Origin: Coprococcus sp.
GTDB lineage: Bacteria > Bacillota > Clostridia > Lachnospirales > Lachnospiraceae
DNA length: 6,549 nucleotides
Reading direction: 5' to 3'
NCBI GenBank assembly: GCA_016297495.1
Contig: JAEDGN010000092.1
Location: 1 to 6,549 of the forward strand
The first letter of the stretch is position 1, and each line of letters opens with the position of its first letter. The notes under the pieces are model-generated. The model saw nothing but the letters and a program-made list of their open reading frames with translations, was not told the origin of the DNA and did no database searches. Position numbers and translations under genes: made by a program. Positions 6,059 to 6,549 of the stretch are shown in pieces.

Positions 6059-6549
6059 ATGGTTGACATCAAGTTTAACGGGTGTAGGCTGGAAATGCAG
6101 ATGGAGGCCCAAGCTCCGATGATCCATTTCCAGAACAGGCAGCCGGGAGCCACGATCAGGGCTACGGAGGTTAAACCAAAGCTGGATCGTTTTATACTCC
6201 GGGAATTGCAGAAAACGACAGGAAAGAATATCCGTGATCTGAGAGAAGACAGCGAATACCGTGATATTTTCACGGATAAGGATCATGAGGCATTGAATTA
6301 CAGAATGCAGCTGGATGCGTCGGGACAACCTTACAGTATTGTCAATGTGGGTGATACAAAAACGCACGAATATGATATTTTCTATGGCAATACTGCAGAG
6401 ATGAAAAGGGCCAATAAAGAACTGAGAGGCATATTCTCTAATCCAAAGCTGACGCTCCTGTGCTTTAATGAGAAGCTTCGCGCTCTCATTGAGCAGTATA
6501 TTGGCGTGTTCTTCCTGGTGACGAATTTCGGTACCATGCAGGGCAAGGG
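6059..6549 (+). CDS. RAMP / Cas7-superfamily CRISPR protein, 5' part (runs off the window)
   Basis: The first 163 codons of a longer gene; the stop lies beyond the window. Two features point to a RAMP protein of a type III-like effector. Near the N-terminus, PGATIRATEVKPKLDRF (29-45) sits where RAMP subunits such as Cmr1 and Csm5 have their conserved IRGSSLKG-type segment. At the truncated end, VTNFGTMQGKG (~154-164) reads like the start of the glycine-rich loop GxGxxxxKGFG. No Cas10, Cas5 or HD-nuclease motifs are visible. The start follows a very strong ribosome binding site 12 nt after cas6. I cannot tell Cmr1-like, Csm5-like or another Cas7-group member apart from this fragment. The motif TEVKPKLDRF differs from the textbook forms, so a less common type III variant is plausible. 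Confidence 0.75.
   Translation, partial: MVDIKFNGCRLEMQMEAQAPMIHFQNRQPGATIRATEVKPKLDRFILRELQKTTGKNIRDLREDSEYRDIFTDKDHEALNYRMQLDASGQPYSIVNVGDTKTHEYDIFYGNTAEMKRANKELRGIFSNPKLTLLCFNEKLRALIEQYIGVFFLVTNFGTMQGK

Overview
This 6.5 kb window looks like part of a CRISPR-Cas locus from a low-to-moderate GC Gram-positive bacterium. A gut Clostridia/Lachnospiraceae-type genome is my guess, based on strong GGAG-type ribosome binding sites, tightly packed genes and overall base and codon use. No taxonomic marker gene is present, so the lineage is inference.

Layout, all on the + strand: (1) At 1-173 is the trailer end of a CRISPR array, with two identical 29-nt repeats and a third, decayed one. The repeat ends in ATTGAAAC, the typical 8-nt crRNA handle of type I-A/I-B/III arrays, so the array is transcribed toward the genes. 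(2) At 174-399 is an intergenic stretch with a perfect 12-bp-stem terminator, then a sigma70-type promoter and a strong ribosome binding site. (3) At 400-4317 is a giant (1305 aa) protein that appears to fuse an uncharacterised N-terminal domain, a small CarD/UvrD-C-like beta module, a charged linker, a ClpA/B-D2-like AAA+ ATPase, a degenerate receiver-like domain, and a complete FtsH-type AAA+ ATPase with M41 zinc metallopeptidase. I see no membrane segment. (4) At 4319-4810 and 4830-5294 are two small tandem proteins that resemble each other and the YbjN/type III secretion chaperone-like fold. (5) At 5309-6046 is cas6, the crRNA-processing endoribonuclease. (6) From 6059 to the window edge is the start of a RAMP (Cas7-superfamily) gene, cut off by the end of the window.

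The five genes are separated by 1, 19, 14 and 12 nt and share one visible promoter, so they very probably form one operon. Cas6 would process the array and the RAMP protein(s) would bind the crRNA, presumably within a type III-like effector that continues to the right. The notable part is the co-transcribed protease module: a soluble ClpB-like/FtsH-like fusion with intact zinc-site and ATPase motifs plus two chaperone-like partners. My working hypothesis is a CRISPR-linked, ATP-driven proteolysis or unfolding system, in which the small proteins act as adaptors or chaperones and the receiver-like and N-terminal domains act as sensors. This is inferred from gene order and domain content only. 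Cas10, other RAMPs, Cas1/Cas2 and any CARF-type sensor are not visible here, but both window edges cut the locus, so their absence means nothing.
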